Below, piece by piece: positions 35,011 through 44,720 of a stretch of 64,000 nucleotides of DNA. A program made the translations under genes and the position numbers. The notes under the pieces were generated by a model. That model had not been told where the DNA came from. It did not search any database and saw nothing but the letters and a program-made list of their open reading frames with translations. Source of the DNA: Mesorhizobium sp. WSM4306 (GTDB lineage Bacteria > Pseudomonadota > Alphaproteobacteria > Rhizobiales > Rhizobiaceae). The stretch is taken from positions 62,001-126,000 of the forward strand of contig NZ_VFTC01000016.1 in NCBI RefSeq assembly GCF_007003975.1, in the 5' to 3' direction. How positions within the stretch are numbered: the stretch's first letter is position 1; each line of letters opens with the position of its first letter.

Positions 35011-36027
35011 CTAAACCTCAAAGTTCATCATCTTGCGCATCACGAGAATGCCGATAGACATCCAGACGCCGGAACAGCCGAGGATCAGATTGCCGGTGCT
35101 GGTGGTGAACAACGGCATGATGTAATTCGGGCTCGACAGGTAGACGAGAAGGGCGACGACAAAAGGCAGCGCGCCGATGATGACGGCCGAGGCCTTCGCT
35201 TCCATCGACAGCGCCTGGACCTTGGCCTTCATTTTCTTGCGATCGCGAAGCACGCGCGAAAGGTTGCCCAGCGCCTCGGAGAGATTGCCGCCGGCCTGCG
35301 ACTGGATCTGGATGACGATGCCAAAGAAGCTTGCCTCGCTGCACGGCATGGTTTCGGCCATGCGCAAAGTGGCATCGGGGATGGACATGCCAACCTGCTG
35401 TGAATCGACAATGCGGCGGAACTCGGTCTTGACCGGCTCCGGCGATTCATTGGCGATCAGGCGAATGGCATCGTTGAGCGGCAGGCCGGACTTGACGGCG
35501 CGTACGATGATGTCGAGGGCGTTGGGAAACTCGTTGAGGAACGCCTTGACCCGGCGCGCGCGGCGAAACGAGACGAACCAGCGTGGCAGGCCGAACGCGC
35601 CGGCCAGCAGGGCGCCTGGCAAGACCAGCATCGGCGCCCCGGCGAAATAGGCAAGCGCCGTCAGCGCGATGCCGCAAAAGACGGAGTAGAGATAGAAACG
35701 CTCTATCGGGACCTGCATGCCGGCCTGACGAATCTGGGCCTTCAGCGGCGGCTTCTTGACAACGCGTTCGTTGGTCTTCTGCTTTTCATCGAGCTGTTTC
35801 AGCGAATCCTGAACGGATTTACGCCGCTTGACCGCCTCAGCGACACGGTCGCGCGAAGCCTTGACGACCGAACGATCGGTCTCGGCGGCCTTGATCGTCT
35901 CGAGCCGCTTGCCGGCCTGCTTCTCGTTGTTCATCCGGGTGAACAGAAACGCATAGGCGACCGCGCCGGCGCTGAAGCCGGCGAGCACGATGAACGCCAG
36001 TACGGTGGTGTCAATTCCGAACATCAA
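35011..36027 (-). CDS. tadB: Tad platform protein TadB (type II secretion F family)
   Basis: 338-residue inner-membrane protein of the same family as TadC, with a T2SSF domain (about 165-290; FPNALDIIVRAVKSGLPLNDAI), an N-terminal helix (about 6-28) and further helices near 115-150 and 275-330. Basic cytoplasmic stretch at 35-90. It follows the ATPase gene by 26 bp. Confidence 0.92.
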   Translation of the reverse strand: MMFGIDTTVLAFIVLAGFSAGAVAYAFLFTRMNNEKQAGKRLETIKAAETDRSVVKASRDRVAEAVKRRKSVQDSLKQLDEKQKTNERVVKKPPLKAQIRQAGMQVPIERFYLYSVFCGIALTALAYFAGAPMLVLPGALLAGAFGLPRWFVSFRRARRVKAFLNEFPNALDIIVRAVKSGLPLNDAIRLIANESPEPVKTEFRRIVDSQQVGMSIPDATLRMAETMPCSEASFFGIVIQIQSQAGGNLSEALGNLSRVLRDRKKMKAKVQALSMEAKASAVIIGALPFVVALLVYLSSPNYIMPLFTTSTGNLILGCSGVWMSIGILVMRKMMNFEV

Positions 36028-36053
36028 CCTTGGTCCCCACGCCTCCAGATGCG

Positions 36054-37565
36054 TCAGTCAGCGCGTTTCTCCATCGATTCCAGCGCATTGGCGAGGCGCT
36101 GTTCCTCGCCATAGTAGCGGGCGCGATCCCAAAAATGCGGACGGCCGATGCCGGTCGAGACATGCTCGCCAAGCAGCCTTCCGTTCGAGTCCTCGCCCTT
36201 GATGTTGTAGAGCACGACATCCTGCGTGATGATAACGTCGCCTTCCATGCCGATCACCTCGGTGATGTGGGTGATGCGGCGCGACCCGTCGCGAAGGCGT
36301 GCTGCCTGGATGATGACATCGATGGAGCCGACGACGATTTCGCGCACGGTCTTCTGCGGCAGTGAATAGCCGCCCATGGCTATCATCGATTCGATACGAT
36401 TCAGACATTCGCGCGGGCTGTTGGAGTGGATCGTTCCCATCGAACCGTCATGGCCGGTGTTCATCGCCTGCAGCAGGTCGAAAACCTCCGGTCCGCGCAC
36501 TTCGCCGACGATGATGCGTTCGGGCCGCATGCGCAGGCAGTTCTTGACCAGGTCGCGCATGGTCACCTCGCCTTCGCCCTCGAGGTTGGGTGGGCGGGTT
36601 TCGAGACGCACCACATGCGGCTGCTGTAGTTGCAGCTCGGCCGAGTCCTCGCAGGTGATGACGCGTTCCTCGCGGTCGATATAGTTGGTCAGGCAGTTGA
36701 GCAGCGTCGTCTTGCCGGAGCCGGTGCCGCCGGAGATGACGATGTTGCAGCGGACACGGCCGATGATCTTGAGGATTTCGGCGCCCTGCGGCGAGATGGC
36801 GCCGAACTTGACCAGCTGATCGAGCGTCAGCTTGTCTTTCTTGAACTTGCGGATGGTGAGCGCTGTGCCGTCGATGGACAGCGGCGGGGCGATGACGTTG
36901 ACGCGGGAACCGTCGGGTAGGCGGGCGTCGCAGATCGGGCTCGATTCGTCGACGCGGCGGCCAACCTGGCTGACGATGCGCTGGCAGATGTTGAGCAGTT
37001 GCTGATTGTCGCGGAAGCGGATGCCGGTCTGTTCGACCTTGCCGTTGACTTCGATGTAGACGTTCTTGGAGCCGTTGACCATGATGTCGGCGATATCGTC
37101 GCGGGCAAGCAACGGCTCCAGCGGGCCGTAGCCCAGCACGTCGTTGCAGATGTCTTCGAGCAGCTCTTCCTGCTCGGCAATCGACATTGCGAAATTCTTG
37201 ATGGCGATGATGTCGTTGACGATATCGCGGATTTCCTCGCGCGCGCTCTCGGGATCGAGCTTGGCGAGCTGCGAGAGGTCGATGGTGTCGATAAGCGCGG
37301 AGAAGACCTGACTCTTTGTGTCGTAGTAGGTCTCGCTGCGTTCGCGCTGGACCTTTCTTGCCGGCTCCGCCGCCATCGGCGGCGCCTCAACAGCACGGCG
37401 AGCGGGCGGCATTGCCGGCGCAGCAGACGACGACGCTGCGGCGGGCCGGGAAAGAACGGCCGTGTCCGCAGGCTTTGCAGCCGCCGGCGCCGCGGGTGGC
37501 GGTGCTGGCTGACGGAATTCCGGGGTGGACCGGCTGCCGTCGTCGGAGCCTCTTTTACCAAACAT
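36054..37565 (-). CDS. cpaF: Tad pilus ATPase CpaF/TadA
   Basis: 503-residue secretion ATPase of the VirB11/TadA family powering Flp pilus assembly. A Pro/Ala-rich N-terminal tail (about 10-75) precedes the N-domain and the RecA-like core with Walker A GGTGSGKTT (about 279-287), an Asp box, Walker B-type segment RPERIIVGEVRG and the His box GHDGSMGTIHSNS. Placed between cpaE and tadB as in other alphaproteobacteria. Confidence 0.94.
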   Translation of the reverse strand: MFGKRGSDDGSRSTPEFRQPAPPPAAPAAAKPADTAVLSRPAAASSSAAPAMPPARRAVEAPPMAAEPARKVQRERSETYYDTKSQVFSALIDTIDLSQLAKLDPESAREEIRDIVNDIIAIKNFAMSIAEQEELLEDICNDVLGYGPLEPLLARDDIADIMVNGSKNVYIEVNGKVEQTGIRFRDNQQLLNICQRIVSQVGRRVDESSPICDARLPDGSRVNVIAPPLSIDGTALTIRKFKKDKLTLDQLVKFGAISPQGAEILKIIGRVRCNIVISGGTGSGKTTLLNCLTNYIDREERVITCEDSAELQLQQPHVVRLETRPPNLEGEGEVTMRDLVKNCLRMRPERIIVGEVRGPEVFDLLQAMNTGHDGSMGTIHSNSPRECLNRIESMIAMGGYSLPQKTVREIVVGSIDVIIQAARLRDGSRRITHITEVIGMEGDVIITQDVVLYNIKGEDSNGRLLGEHVSTGIGRPHFWDRARYYGEEQRLANALESMEKRAD

Positions 37566-37594
37566 GATCGACTACCAATTCCGCTTGAGAAGCG

Positions 37595-38890
37595 TCATTT
37601 CTTGTTACGCGAGAGCTTGCCGAGCAGGCCGCCAAGGCCTGCCTTTTTCTTGGCCTTGATTTCGCTGCGACCGGTCAGCACATGCGCGATTTCATTGATC
37701 ATCCCGACGACCGGGCTCTTGGCATCCATCTCGCCCAGCATGCGGCCGTTGTTGGCGGCGTTTCCAAACAGCAACGGGTCGAAGGCGATCACCGACATCG
37801 GCGTAATGCCGAGCGGCTCGGCGAAGTCGGAAGCTGATATTTCGGGTCGTTTCGGCACCCCGGCCTGATTGATGATGAGCTTCGGCGGCGCATCGTTCGG
37901 GCGAAGCCGCGTCAGCATATCGACCATATTCTTGGTGTTGCGCAGATTGGCCAGTTCCGGTGTCGCCGTGATGACGATCTCGTCGGCCTTCATCAGTGTG
38001 TTCTTGGTCCAGCCGGTCCAGACATGGGGGACGTCGAGCACCAGCAGCGGCACGCTGCGCTGCGCGGTGTCGATGACTTGAGTGAAGGCCTCGGGATCAA
38101 AGTCGTAGACCCGCTCCAGAGTGGAGGGGGCAGCAAGCAACGACAGATGCTCGGCGCACTGGGCAAGCAACCGGTCGAGATAGACCTCGTCGACGCGTTC
38201 GGGCGAAAACACGGCCTCGGCTATGCCTTGCGCGGGGTCCTGGTCGAAATTTATGTTGGCTGTCCCGAAAGCCAGGTCGAGATCGGCGACGACCACTTCC
38301 GACTTGAACAGCGACGACATCGCCCACGCCACATTGTGGGCAATGGTCGAGGAGCCGACGCCGCCCTTGGCGCCGATGAAGGCAATCGAGCGGCCGATCG
38401 GCTCGGCTTCCGGATCGACGAAGATCGACGACACCACGGAGACGACATCGGCCATCGACACCGGCGCGATGACATATTCGGAAATACCGAAGCGGATGAG
38501 TTCGCGGTAAAGCCCGACATCGTTGTAGTGGCCGATCACCACGACTTTCGAGGAGGGATCGCAATATTCGGAAAGCTGGGCAAGCTGCTCCAGCAATTGC
38601 TTCGGTTCGCTGCGCGATTCCAGCAGGATCAGGTTCGGCGTCGGAGCCGACTGGTAGAATTCGATCGCCGTGGCGATGCCGCCCATATGCACTTTCAGAT
38701 GCGCCTTCGCCATGCGGCGATCCTCGCCGGCCCGCTCCACCGGATGCGCGACACCTTCGGTCTCGCAAAATGCCTGGATCGAAATACGCGGGACCGGCCG
38801 CAGCGCCTGCATCGCGGCAATATCTGAATCTGATTGCGAGCTGTCGCCGCCGTCTACGGGCGCGTCGTAGGCAAGATTGCTCATCGTCAT
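37595..38890 (-). CDS. cpaE: Pilus assembly protein CpaE/TadZ
   Basis: 431-residue protein with an N-terminal receiver-like domain (about 40-150) lacking a clear phosphorylation set, and a ParA/MinD-type ATPase domain with the deviant Walker A GAKGGVGSST (about 173-182). It localises Tad machinery to the pole in other species. Starts at ATG 38890 after GGAAAG. 29 bp upstream of cpaF. Confidence 0.92.
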   Translation of the reverse strand: MTMSNLAYDAPVDGGDSSQSDSDIAAMQALRPVPRISIQAFCETEGVAHPVERAGEDRRMAKAHLKVHMGGIATAIEFYQSAPTPNLILLESRSEPKQLLEQLAQLSEYCDPSSKVVVIGHYNDVGLYRELIRFGISEYVIAPVSMADVVSVVSSIFVDPEAEPIGRSIAFIGAKGGVGSSTIAHNVAWAMSSLFKSEVVVADLDLAFGTANINFDQDPAQGIAEAVFSPERVDEVYLDRLLAQCAEHLSLLAAPSTLERVYDFDPEAFTQVIDTAQRSVPLLVLDVPHVWTGWTKNTLMKADEIVITATPELANLRNTKNMVDMLTRLRPNDAPPKLIINQAGVPKRPEISASDFAEPLGITPMSVIAFDPLLFGNAANNGRMLGEMDAKSPVVGMINEIAHVLTGRSEIKAKKKAGLGGLLGKLSRNKK

Positions 38891-38938
38891 GCTCTTTCCG
38901 TGACTTCTCTTTCCGGTCTCTACGCGGGACTGGCGCTC

Positions 38939-39676
38939 CTAGTACGTCACTTCCGAATTGCCGAGGAACTCGTCCGAAATACCCCTACCGCGATAGACGT
39001 CGATCACTGCCCCGCGGTTCTCGGCGTCGATATCGGTCGACTTTCTTGGCCCCAGCAGATCCGCCGGATTGGCGAGCTGCGCGGCGAGGTTGTTCTGAGA
39101 CGAGCAGCCGTAATCGGCGTAGTGCTTGTTTTCCGACGTCTCGAACAAGTCCTCTGGCCAGCGCCCGCATTTGTCGGTCTGGGCTCTCACCGAAATAAAG
39201 GAGACGCGGATAGGCGCCGAGGCCTCCGGGGAAACCGACTGATAGGAGGTAACGACGATCCGGTTTCGTTTGATGCCGCTGGCAACCGCCAGCCTGGCGA
39301 AATCGCGCGCCGCGGCAGTCGCTGCCACCTCGTTGGCCGAGCCGATCGGGGTTGCGATCGTCAGCGTCGGGGCAGCGCTCTTGTCGTAGCTGTCGAGGAA
39401 GCCGAGAAGCGTGTCGCGCTGCGAGCCGGTCATGCCGCGATCACCGGCGCCGACCGGAAGGTCGATCTTCTGGTTCTTCTCGGCTATCACGATCGGATGC
39501 GTGGTGCGATAATCATCGGGGATTGCCCCAACCGTGATGCTGTCGCGCTTGGCGCAACCGGCGAGCGAGGCCGCGATCGCGATCGCCAGGATCGGTATTG
39601 CCGATCGGCGGATCCGGGCACCACCGGACCGCACTGTTACGGCGACCGCCATTGCCTTCGATGCTGACTGAGACAT
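38939..39676 (-). CDS. cpaD: Pilus assembly lipoprotein CpaD
   Basis: 245-residue CpaD protein with a signal sequence ending in a lipobox (SLAGC, about 38-42), so probably an outer-membrane lipoprotein aiding the secretin. Typical CpaD segments are HPIVIAEKNQ and a C-terminal region with CGRWPEDL and NYGCSSQ-like cysteines (DYGCSSQNNLAAQ). The frame is open upstream, but GGGGAG places the start at 39676, 13 bp after cpaC. Confidence 0.9.
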   Translation of the reverse strand: MSQSASKAMAVAVTVRSGGARIRRSAIPILAIAIAASLAGCAKRDSITVGAIPDDYRTTHPIVIAEKNQKIDLPVGAGDRGMTGSQRDTLLGFLDSYDKSAAPTLTIATPIGSANEVAATAAARDFARLAVASGIKRNRIVVTSYQSVSPEASAPIRVSFISVRAQTDKCGRWPEDLFETSENKHYADYGCSSQNNLAAQLANPADLLGPRKSTDIDAENRGAVIDVYRGRGISDEFLGNSEVTY

Positions 39677-39689
39677 GTCCGCTCCCCGC

Positions 39690-41234
39690 TTACTTGTAGA
39701 TGAAGCCGACAACGCCGTGGTAGCGGCCGTTGGGCTTGTCGGTCTGCATGGTGCCGTAGACGCGGTTGACGCGGCCAAGGAACATGGCCGGGCCATCGCC
39801 GGCGGCATTGAAATTGTCGTCCGGCTTGGCCAGGTCGTTGCGCGCCACCGGCCGCGCCAGATAGGGGGTGATGATGATCACCAGTTCGCTTTCGTTGCGG
39901 ACGAAATCGCGGCTGCGGAACAGCGTGCCGAGCACCGGGATCTTGGCCAGGCCGGGCAGACCCGAGACCGCCTGGCGGACGTCGTCGCGAACCAGGCCGG
40001 CGATCATCATCGAGCCGCCTGACGGCAATTCGACGGTGGTGTCGGCAAGCCTCTTGCGGATCGACAGGAGCGTCGTGCCGGGCAAGTTGGCGGCGCCCTC
40101 CAGGGTGGTCGCACCTTCCATGGTCGGCTCCGACACGGAGGTCCTGACCTTGAGGCTGATCCGGCCCGCCGACAGCACAACGGGCTGGAACTCGAGGCCT
40201 ATGCCGTATTCGAGCTTTTCGTTGGTGTAGGTTACCTGACCGGTCTGGTTGTCGGTCGAAACGTTGCTCGTACGTGCGGTGATAAGATTGAATTCGCCGC
40301 CGGCCCTGAACGTTGCCTTCTCGCCTGAAACCGCCGTGAGGGTCGGTTCGGCAAGCGTCTTCATGACGCCGCTTTGCTCCATGGCGTTGATGTAGGCTTG
40401 AAGGCCATTGCCTTTCCCGTCACCCAGCAGATTCAACCCCGAATTCTGCGAAATCGGTTTGCCCAGCCCGTAGTTGGCCGAACTCAGCGCACCGTAGGAA
40501 ATGCCGTCAATGCTGCCGTTGCCGACCATATTGACGCCGAGCTGCTTCATCACCGAGCGGCTGACTTCGGCCACGGTCACCTTCAGCGTCACCTGGTCGT
40601 CGCCGATGATCTGCAGCAGGTTGACGATCTTCGAGACCCGGCGCTCGGCATCCGGATTGTTGATGTCGACGCCGCCATTGGCATTGCCACCGGCCGCGGT
40701 CTGCGAATACTGGCCGGTCGTCGCTTCACCGCCTGACACGAAGATGGTTGCCAGATCGACGGCGCGCTTGGCATCGAGCGGCGTATCCACGGTGCCGGTC
40801 AGGACGACGTTGTCGTTCAGCAACTCGACCTTGATGTCGGCCGTCGGCAGAAAGCGCTTGAGATAGTCGTCCAACCCAGCGACGTCGCGTTCGACGGCCA
40901 GATCCAGGCTGACGATCTGCTCGCCATTGGGACCGAAGACGAAGATGTTGGTTTCGCCCACTGCCTTGCCGAACAGATAGATGCGCCTTGCCGTGCGCGT
41001 CACCGCATCGGCGACCGCCGGGTTGGCGACAAGGATGTCGTAGGCGTCGCTTGGCAGGTCGATGACCACCGATTTGTTGAGGCCGAGCTTGACGCGTTGC
41101 GTGGCAGTCGAAGCCGTGACCCCGGCCCTCTTGCCGGCGGCCTTGGCCTCGAGGAGGCCACTTGCATTGGCTCCGAGGAAAAGCAGGCCGATTGCCGCAG
41201 CCATGGTGACCGGCAGTTTAGCGATTAACCTCAT
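39690..41234 (-). CDS. cpaC: Tad pilus secretin CpaC/RcpA
   Basis: 514-residue outer-membrane secretin. Signal peptide at 1-33, the pilus-assembly N-domain (VKLGLNKSVVIDLPSDA, about 47-120), a BON-like piece, and the C-terminal secretin domain (about 270-470) with GGEFNLI and TVELPSGGSMMIAGL. It overlaps the cpaB stop by 4 bp (ATGA). Forms the channel for the Flp pilus. Confidence 0.93.
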   Translation of the reverse strand: MRLIAKLPVTMAAAIGLLFLGANASGLLEAKAAGKRAGVTASTATQRVKLGLNKSVVIDLPSDAYDILVANPAVADAVTRTARRIYLFGKAVGETNIFVFGPNGEQIVSLDLAVERDVAGLDDYLKRFLPTADIKVELLNDNVVLTGTVDTPLDAKRAVDLATIFVSGGEATTGQYSQTAAGGNANGGVDINNPDAERRVSKIVNLLQIIGDDQVTLKVTVAEVSRSVMKQLGVNMVGNGSIDGISYGALSSANYGLGKPISQNSGLNLLGDGKGNGLQAYINAMEQSGVMKTLAEPTLTAVSGEKATFRAGGEFNLITARTSNVSTDNQTGQVTYTNEKLEYGIGLEFQPVVLSAGRISLKVRTSVSEPTMEGATTLEGAANLPGTTLLSIRKRLADTTVELPSGGSMMIAGLVRDDVRQAVSGLPGLAKIPVLGTLFRSRDFVRNESELVIIITPYLARPVARNDLAKPDDNFNAAGDGPAMFLGRVNRVYGTMQTDKPNGRYHGVVGFIYK

Positions 41235-42046
41235 TTCCTTGCCCCTACTTCGGAAACTTCGCCCGATTTGATCAACCGCACCGTTCCGCGCCGCCCATTG
41301 CCGGAAACGAGGTAGTCGGCCTCATCCGTATGTTTTTCCTTGTTGTCGGTGATCGAGCGCAGTGCCAGCGTCAGGCGATCGGCCATCTGCTGGGCGACAG
41401 TGATGATCTCGGCCTGCTGCGGCGTCAGCTCCAGCGTCGCCGTCTGTCCGACCCTGGTCTTCTTGCCTTCCTCATCCTCCTGGATGGTCTGGTCGATCGC
41501 CAGGACGCGGATGTTCTTGAGGATGGTTTCTGTAGTGAATCCGCTGCCGGCGTTGCCGGTGTCGGATCTGCGGGTCATGATGACGTCGACGAAATCGTTG
41601 GGCAGGATAAAGCCGCCTGCCGACGTATCGGCCGAGATCGCGGTGGCGACGGCCCGCATGCCGGTGGGCAGGATCGACGACATGAAGCTCTGCCCCTCGC
41701 CGATCAGCTTGGAGCGCCGCAACGGCTCGCCGGTGTACATTGCGACGCGGGCAACAGAGCCTTTCAGCTTCTCCAGCGCGTCGGGTTCGACGGCACGGGT
41801 GATGAAATTCGCGTTGATCCCTTCGGCCGGCCAGGACTCCCAGCTGATGTTGTTCTCAAGCGGACTGCCCATGGCGACGTCGCCGGAAAGCACGAGCACA
41901 TCCTGCAAGGCGATTGCAGGCGCCTGAGGCGAGTCGACAACGACCTGCTGGGGCGGCGAGACCGCCACCATGTTCTTGGCAACGTAACCTGCACCACCCG
42001 CCGCAGCCACCGCTACGCCCAGAATGATCAGTCGGGATGCTGGCAT
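41231..42046 (-). CDS. cpaB: Pilus assembly protein CpaB/RcpC
   Basis: 271-residue protein with one N-terminal membrane segment (about 5-25), a SAF-type domain (about 45-115) and the RcpC domain (about 120-250; AVATAISADTSAGGFILPNDFVDVI includes the hallmark). First gene of the leftward cpaB-tadC operon. The AT-rich spacer before it has a CtrA-like site at 42144-42158. Confidence 0.93.
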   Translation of the reverse strand: MPASRLIILGVAVAAAGGAGYVAKNMVAVSPPQQVVVDSPQAPAIALQDVLVLSGDVAMGSPLENNISWESWPAEGINANFITRAVEPDALEKLKGSVARVAMYTGEPLRRSKLIGEGQSFMSSILPTGMRAVATAISADTSAGGFILPNDFVDVIMTRRSDTGNAGSGFTTETILKNIRVLAIDQTIQEDEEGKKTRVGQTATLELTPQQAEIITVAQQMADRLTLALRSITDNKEKHTDEADYLVSGNGRRGTVRLIKSGEVSEVGARK

Positions 42047-42143
42047 CTGTCCGAACCCTCGCCTTTAGGCAAACCACCTAGCCAGGCCGGACTGTGCAGC
42101 GGCAATCGTCAAAACAAGGTTAATTTAATGCTTACGATCGTGA

Positions 42144-42158
42144 TTAATTTAAGGTTTA
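42144..42158. promoter_or_regulatory. CtrA-like site upstream of cpaB
   Basis: TTAA-TTTAAGG-TTTA, one mismatch from TTAA-N7-TTAA, about 100 bp before cpaB in strongly AT-rich DNA. The AT richness raises the chance of a random match. Confidence 0.35.
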
Positions 42159-42191
42159 CATAAATTAGACGCATCCAACGCTGCGACAAAC

Positions 42192-42223
42192 AAAAAGGCG
42201 GCCAAGCCGCGGCCAAGCCGCCT
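42192..42223 (-). terminator. Terminator after cpaA
   Basis: AGGCGGC and GCCGCCT arms enclose a 14-base loop; on the minus strand the hairpin is followed by TTTTT. It separates the cpaA transcript from the cpaB operon. Confidence 0.8.
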
Positions 42224-42260
42224 CTCATCGACGCCGGAGCGGCAAACGAGGTTCGCTTTA

Positions 42261-42779
42261 TCAGGTCGCCAGTTGTGCCAGTGCCCACACCATCAAAGGT
42301 GAATCCGGATAGGTCACGAGCCCGCCAATGCCGAGTGCAATGCCGTAGGGAACGCCAGTCGTGTCGTCGGCGAAATGGCGCAGGAACGGATTGTGGCCGG
42401 TGTAAGTCGCCAGCGGCGATTTCCGATAGACGAGGATGACGAGCGTCAGCAGGCCACCGATGAATGTCGAGATCACGAGATACTCGACAAGGTGGCTGTT
42501 GCACCCCATCCAGACGGCGGTACCGGCGAGCAGCTTGGCGTCGCCGCCGCCCATGCCGCCAAGCGCAAACAAACCGAACGTCACGGCCAGCACCAGGGCG
42601 CCGGCAGCGAAATGCCAGCCATAGGTTGCCCAGTCCATGCCCGTCAACGGCGCAACCAGGGCAAACACCGCCAGCAGCAACACCGGTACGCGGTTGGCGA
42701 TCGTCATCGACAGCATGTCGGAGATCGCGGCAAAGAGCATACAAAAGGGAAAGACGACGAAGATCAGGGCTTCAAGCAT
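42261..42779 (-). CDS. cpaA: Prepilin peptidase CpaA/TadV
   Basis: 172-residue A24-family membrane aspartyl protease that processes Flp pilin and TadE-type proteins. The two catalytic aspartates are Asp21 (AISDM) and Asp80 (GGGD, the GxGD motif). It has about five membrane helices and lacks the N-methylase domain, as usual in Tad systems. It has its own terminator, and its start is about 190 bp from the pilin stop, with the pilin terminator between them, so it may have its own promoter. Confidence 0.92.
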   Translation of the reverse strand: MLEALIFVVFPFCMLFAAISDMLSMTIANRVPVLLLAVFALVAPLTGMDWATYGWHFAAGALVLAVTFGLFALGGMGGGDAKLLAGTAVWMGCNSHLVEYLVISTFIGGLLTLVILVYRKSPLATYTGHNPFLRHFADDTTGVPYGIALGIGGLVTYPDSPLMVWALAQLAT

Positions 42780-42915
42780 CGGCGCGGCGCCTTGGTCAGA
42801 TTGTGTCGGACTTCAGCCTAGACAGGTTCGATTAACGATTGATGAGGCAGCGATCTCAAATTTACTGGTGTCGCCTGCGAATTGCGGATTCAGATCCCGC
42901 GCATCGCACAAATGA

Positions 42916-42944
42916 AACAAGGGCCGCAAAGAGCGGCCCTTGTT
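42916..42944 (-). terminator. Terminator of the Flp pilin gene
   Basis: AACAAGGGCCGC and GCGGCCCTTGTT: a perfect 12-base stem with a 5-base loop, 27 bp after the pilin stop. Such a strong hairpin suits an abundant short mRNA. Confidence 0.88.
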
Positions 42945-42971
42945 CCCAAACAATCGCTGATCCGTAATGTA

Positions 42972-43151
42972 TTACGGAGCCACGCCGGTCGAGACGGCAG
43001 TGGCGATGTCGTTGAACTTCACGCCCAGGGCGTTGCCGAGCGAACCAGCACCGACCATGATGGCAAGCGCGATGAGAGCAGCGATCAGACCGTATTCGAT
43101 AGCGGTCGCGCCGGACTCGTCCTTCACGAAACGTGCGATGAGATTAGACAT
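42972..43151 (-). CDS. pilA: Flp-family type IVb pilin
   Basis: 59-residue prepilin, the main subunit of the Tad pilus. The short basic leader MSNLIARFVKDESG ends at Gly14. Cleavage before Ala15 leaves ATAIEYGLIAALIALAI, with Glu at +5 and Tyr at +6, the Flp hallmark, then a hydrophobic helix and a short tail ending GVAP. The start ATG at 43151 follows a GGAG-like GTAGGAGCTCTCGA. Expected to be cut by CpaA, encoded just downstream. Only one pilin gene is seen here. Confidence 0.94.
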   Translation of the reverse strand: MSNLIARFVKDESGATAIEYGLIAALIALAIMVGAGSLGNALGVKFNDIATAVSTGVAP

Positions 43152-43514
43152 TCGAGAGCTCCTACTCCACGTGTTACAGCACTTCCGTCAACTTCTGTGG
43201 TGGTTGATCGGATGCTGCCAATCTAGGGAGAAGCTCTTTCAATCGGCTTAATAAACAGCCTTACCGATTCCTTTCGCGCCTCGAACACCTTGCGTGGTTA
43301 ACCGTAAACTAAACGCCGGACAGCGGCTCGCCTGCCGGTGAAAAGGCCATGAAAGCTAGGACTTCGCGGCTATCGGAAGGACGCTCTTTATATTAGCTAG
43401 ATATTGGCTAGCGGCAAAATGCGTTCAGATATCCCAAGCCCAGTCATCGGCTTAACCGTTGGTTCACCAATCTCGTTCATGTTCCGTTGAACAAGTTTGC
43501 CGTGGAGCGCCTCG
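43152..43514. other. Divergent promoter region between pilin and secretin-N-domain gene
   Basis: 363 bp without a gene. It is less GC-rich than its surroundings and holds CtrA-like motifs TTAA-CCGTAAA-CTAA (43298-43312) and TTAA-CCGTTGG-TTCA (43452-43466), both starting TTAACCGT. I see no other structure. Confidence 0.5.
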
Positions 43515-43937
43515 ATGACCGCCATGAAATCGTCATTCCTGCTTGCCGCGCTCCTCTGTGTCCCGGCGTTTGTGCTGCCGGCCTGGGCCGGAGCCGGCAT
43601 CGAAGTCACGATGAACCAGGCCAAGATCGTCAAATTGACACGCCCAGCCGACACCATCGTCATCGGCAATCCGGCGATTGCCGACGCCTCCGTCCAGGAT
43701 GCATCGACCATCGTGCTGACGGGCAAGGGGTTCGGCGTCACCAATCTGGTTGTGCTCGATCAGGATGGCAGCCCAATCGTCGACGAGCAGGTAACCGTAG
43801 TGCGCCAGGACGCATCGTCGGTGCGTATCTACAGGCGCGCTTCGGTACAGACCATGTCCTGCACGCCCTATTGCGAGAGCTCGTTCAAGAGCGAGTCGGA
43901 GAAGACCTCCGAAGCCGAAATGAGCGCGGGGCAGTAA
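43515..43937 (+). CDS. Pilus assembly N-domain protein (isolated secretin N-terminal domain)
   Basis: 140-residue exported protein. Signal peptide about 1-27 (ending PAWAGA), then the same pilus-assembly N-terminal domain as in CpaC (IEVTMNQAKIVKLTRPADTIVIGNPAIADA, with LTGKGFGVTNLVVLD), but no secretin domain. The C-terminal tail has two cysteines in SCTPYC. It is a stand-alone copy of the N-domain, often found beside Tad genes. It may cap or regulate the secretin; that is a guess. ATG at 43515 chosen because GGAG lies 7 bases before it. Confidence 0.82.
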   Translation: MTAMKSSFLLAALLCVPAFVLPAWAGAGIEVTMNQAKIVKLTRPADTIVIGNPAIADASVQDASTIVLTGKGFGVTNLVVLDQDGSPIVDEQVTVVRQDASSVRIYRRASVQTMSCTPYCESSFKSESEKTSEAEMSAGQ

Positions 43938-44092
43938 GCGCCTGGGCTGCTCGCTGTTTCCCCGAAACGCCGCTTCGGTTAGTGGCGGGTTAATGCGTTC
44001 CCGCCGAATTTAGCGGTCATCCAAACCGGACCTCAATGGGTTCTCGCTAAATGTGGCTGCTGGCACCGCATCAGGATCGGCAGGAACGGAAC

Positions 44093-44683
44093 ATGGGCGA
44101 GGATTCAACACCCGAGATAGGCAAGGCAACAGCAGGACCGGCGAAGCTCGGCCGCCGCTTCCTTGGCGATCGTCGCGGCAGCACGGCGATGGAATTCGCC
44201 ATGCTGGCGATCCCGTTTGCACTTCTCGTCTTCGCCATCCTCGAGAGCTGCATTTCATTTGCCGGACAGGAGGTGATGGCCAACATCACCGACGACGTCG
44301 CCCGCCAGGTCCGCACCGGCCAATTGAAGCCGGCCGACCTGACCGGAACCAAGCTCCGGGACCTCATCTGCACCAGACTGGAGATCATGGTCGCCAAGAC
44401 CTGTCCGGGACTGCTGGTGGATCTGCGCGAGTATCCGACCTTTGCCGATGCCGCCACGGCTGGCTTCAAGATCGTCGATGGCGAGATCGTGCTGACGCAA
44501 GGCACGAACTCGATGAGCTTCGCCGTGACGCCGGGCCTGGCGGAAACGAAGAACATGCTGCGGGTTTTCTACAAATGGCCGGTCATGACCGATTTCATGG
44601 CCAAATCGATGGCCAATCTAAAAGACGGCAACACGCTGCATTTCGCATCGGTGACCTGGCAGAACGAACCGTTCGACGACTGA
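44093..44683 (+). CDS. TadE-family minor pilin (first of two)
   Basis: 196-residue pseudopilin. A cytoplasmic leader ending in RRG precedes STAMEFAMLAIPFALLVFAIL, with Glu at +5 of the likely CpaA cleavage site, then a membrane helix and a periplasmic domain. The frame is open 14 codons upstream, but the AGGAAC-preceded ATG at 44093 is preferred. It probably helps initiate or tip the Flp pilus. It lies 37 bp before the second TadE-type gene. Confidence 0.88.
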   Translation: MGEDSTPEIGKATAGPAKLGRRFLGDRRGSTAMEFAMLAIPFALLVFAILESCISFAGQEVMANITDDVARQVRTGQLKPADLTGTKLRDLICTRLEIMVAKTCPGLLVDLREYPTFADAATAGFKIVDGEIVLTQGTNSMSFAVTPGLAETKNMLRVFYKWPVMTDFMAKSMANLKDGNTLHFASVTWQNEPFDD

Positions 44684-44720
44684 GAACGCAGCGTTATTTT
44701 GGCTTAAAAGGGAAACAAGT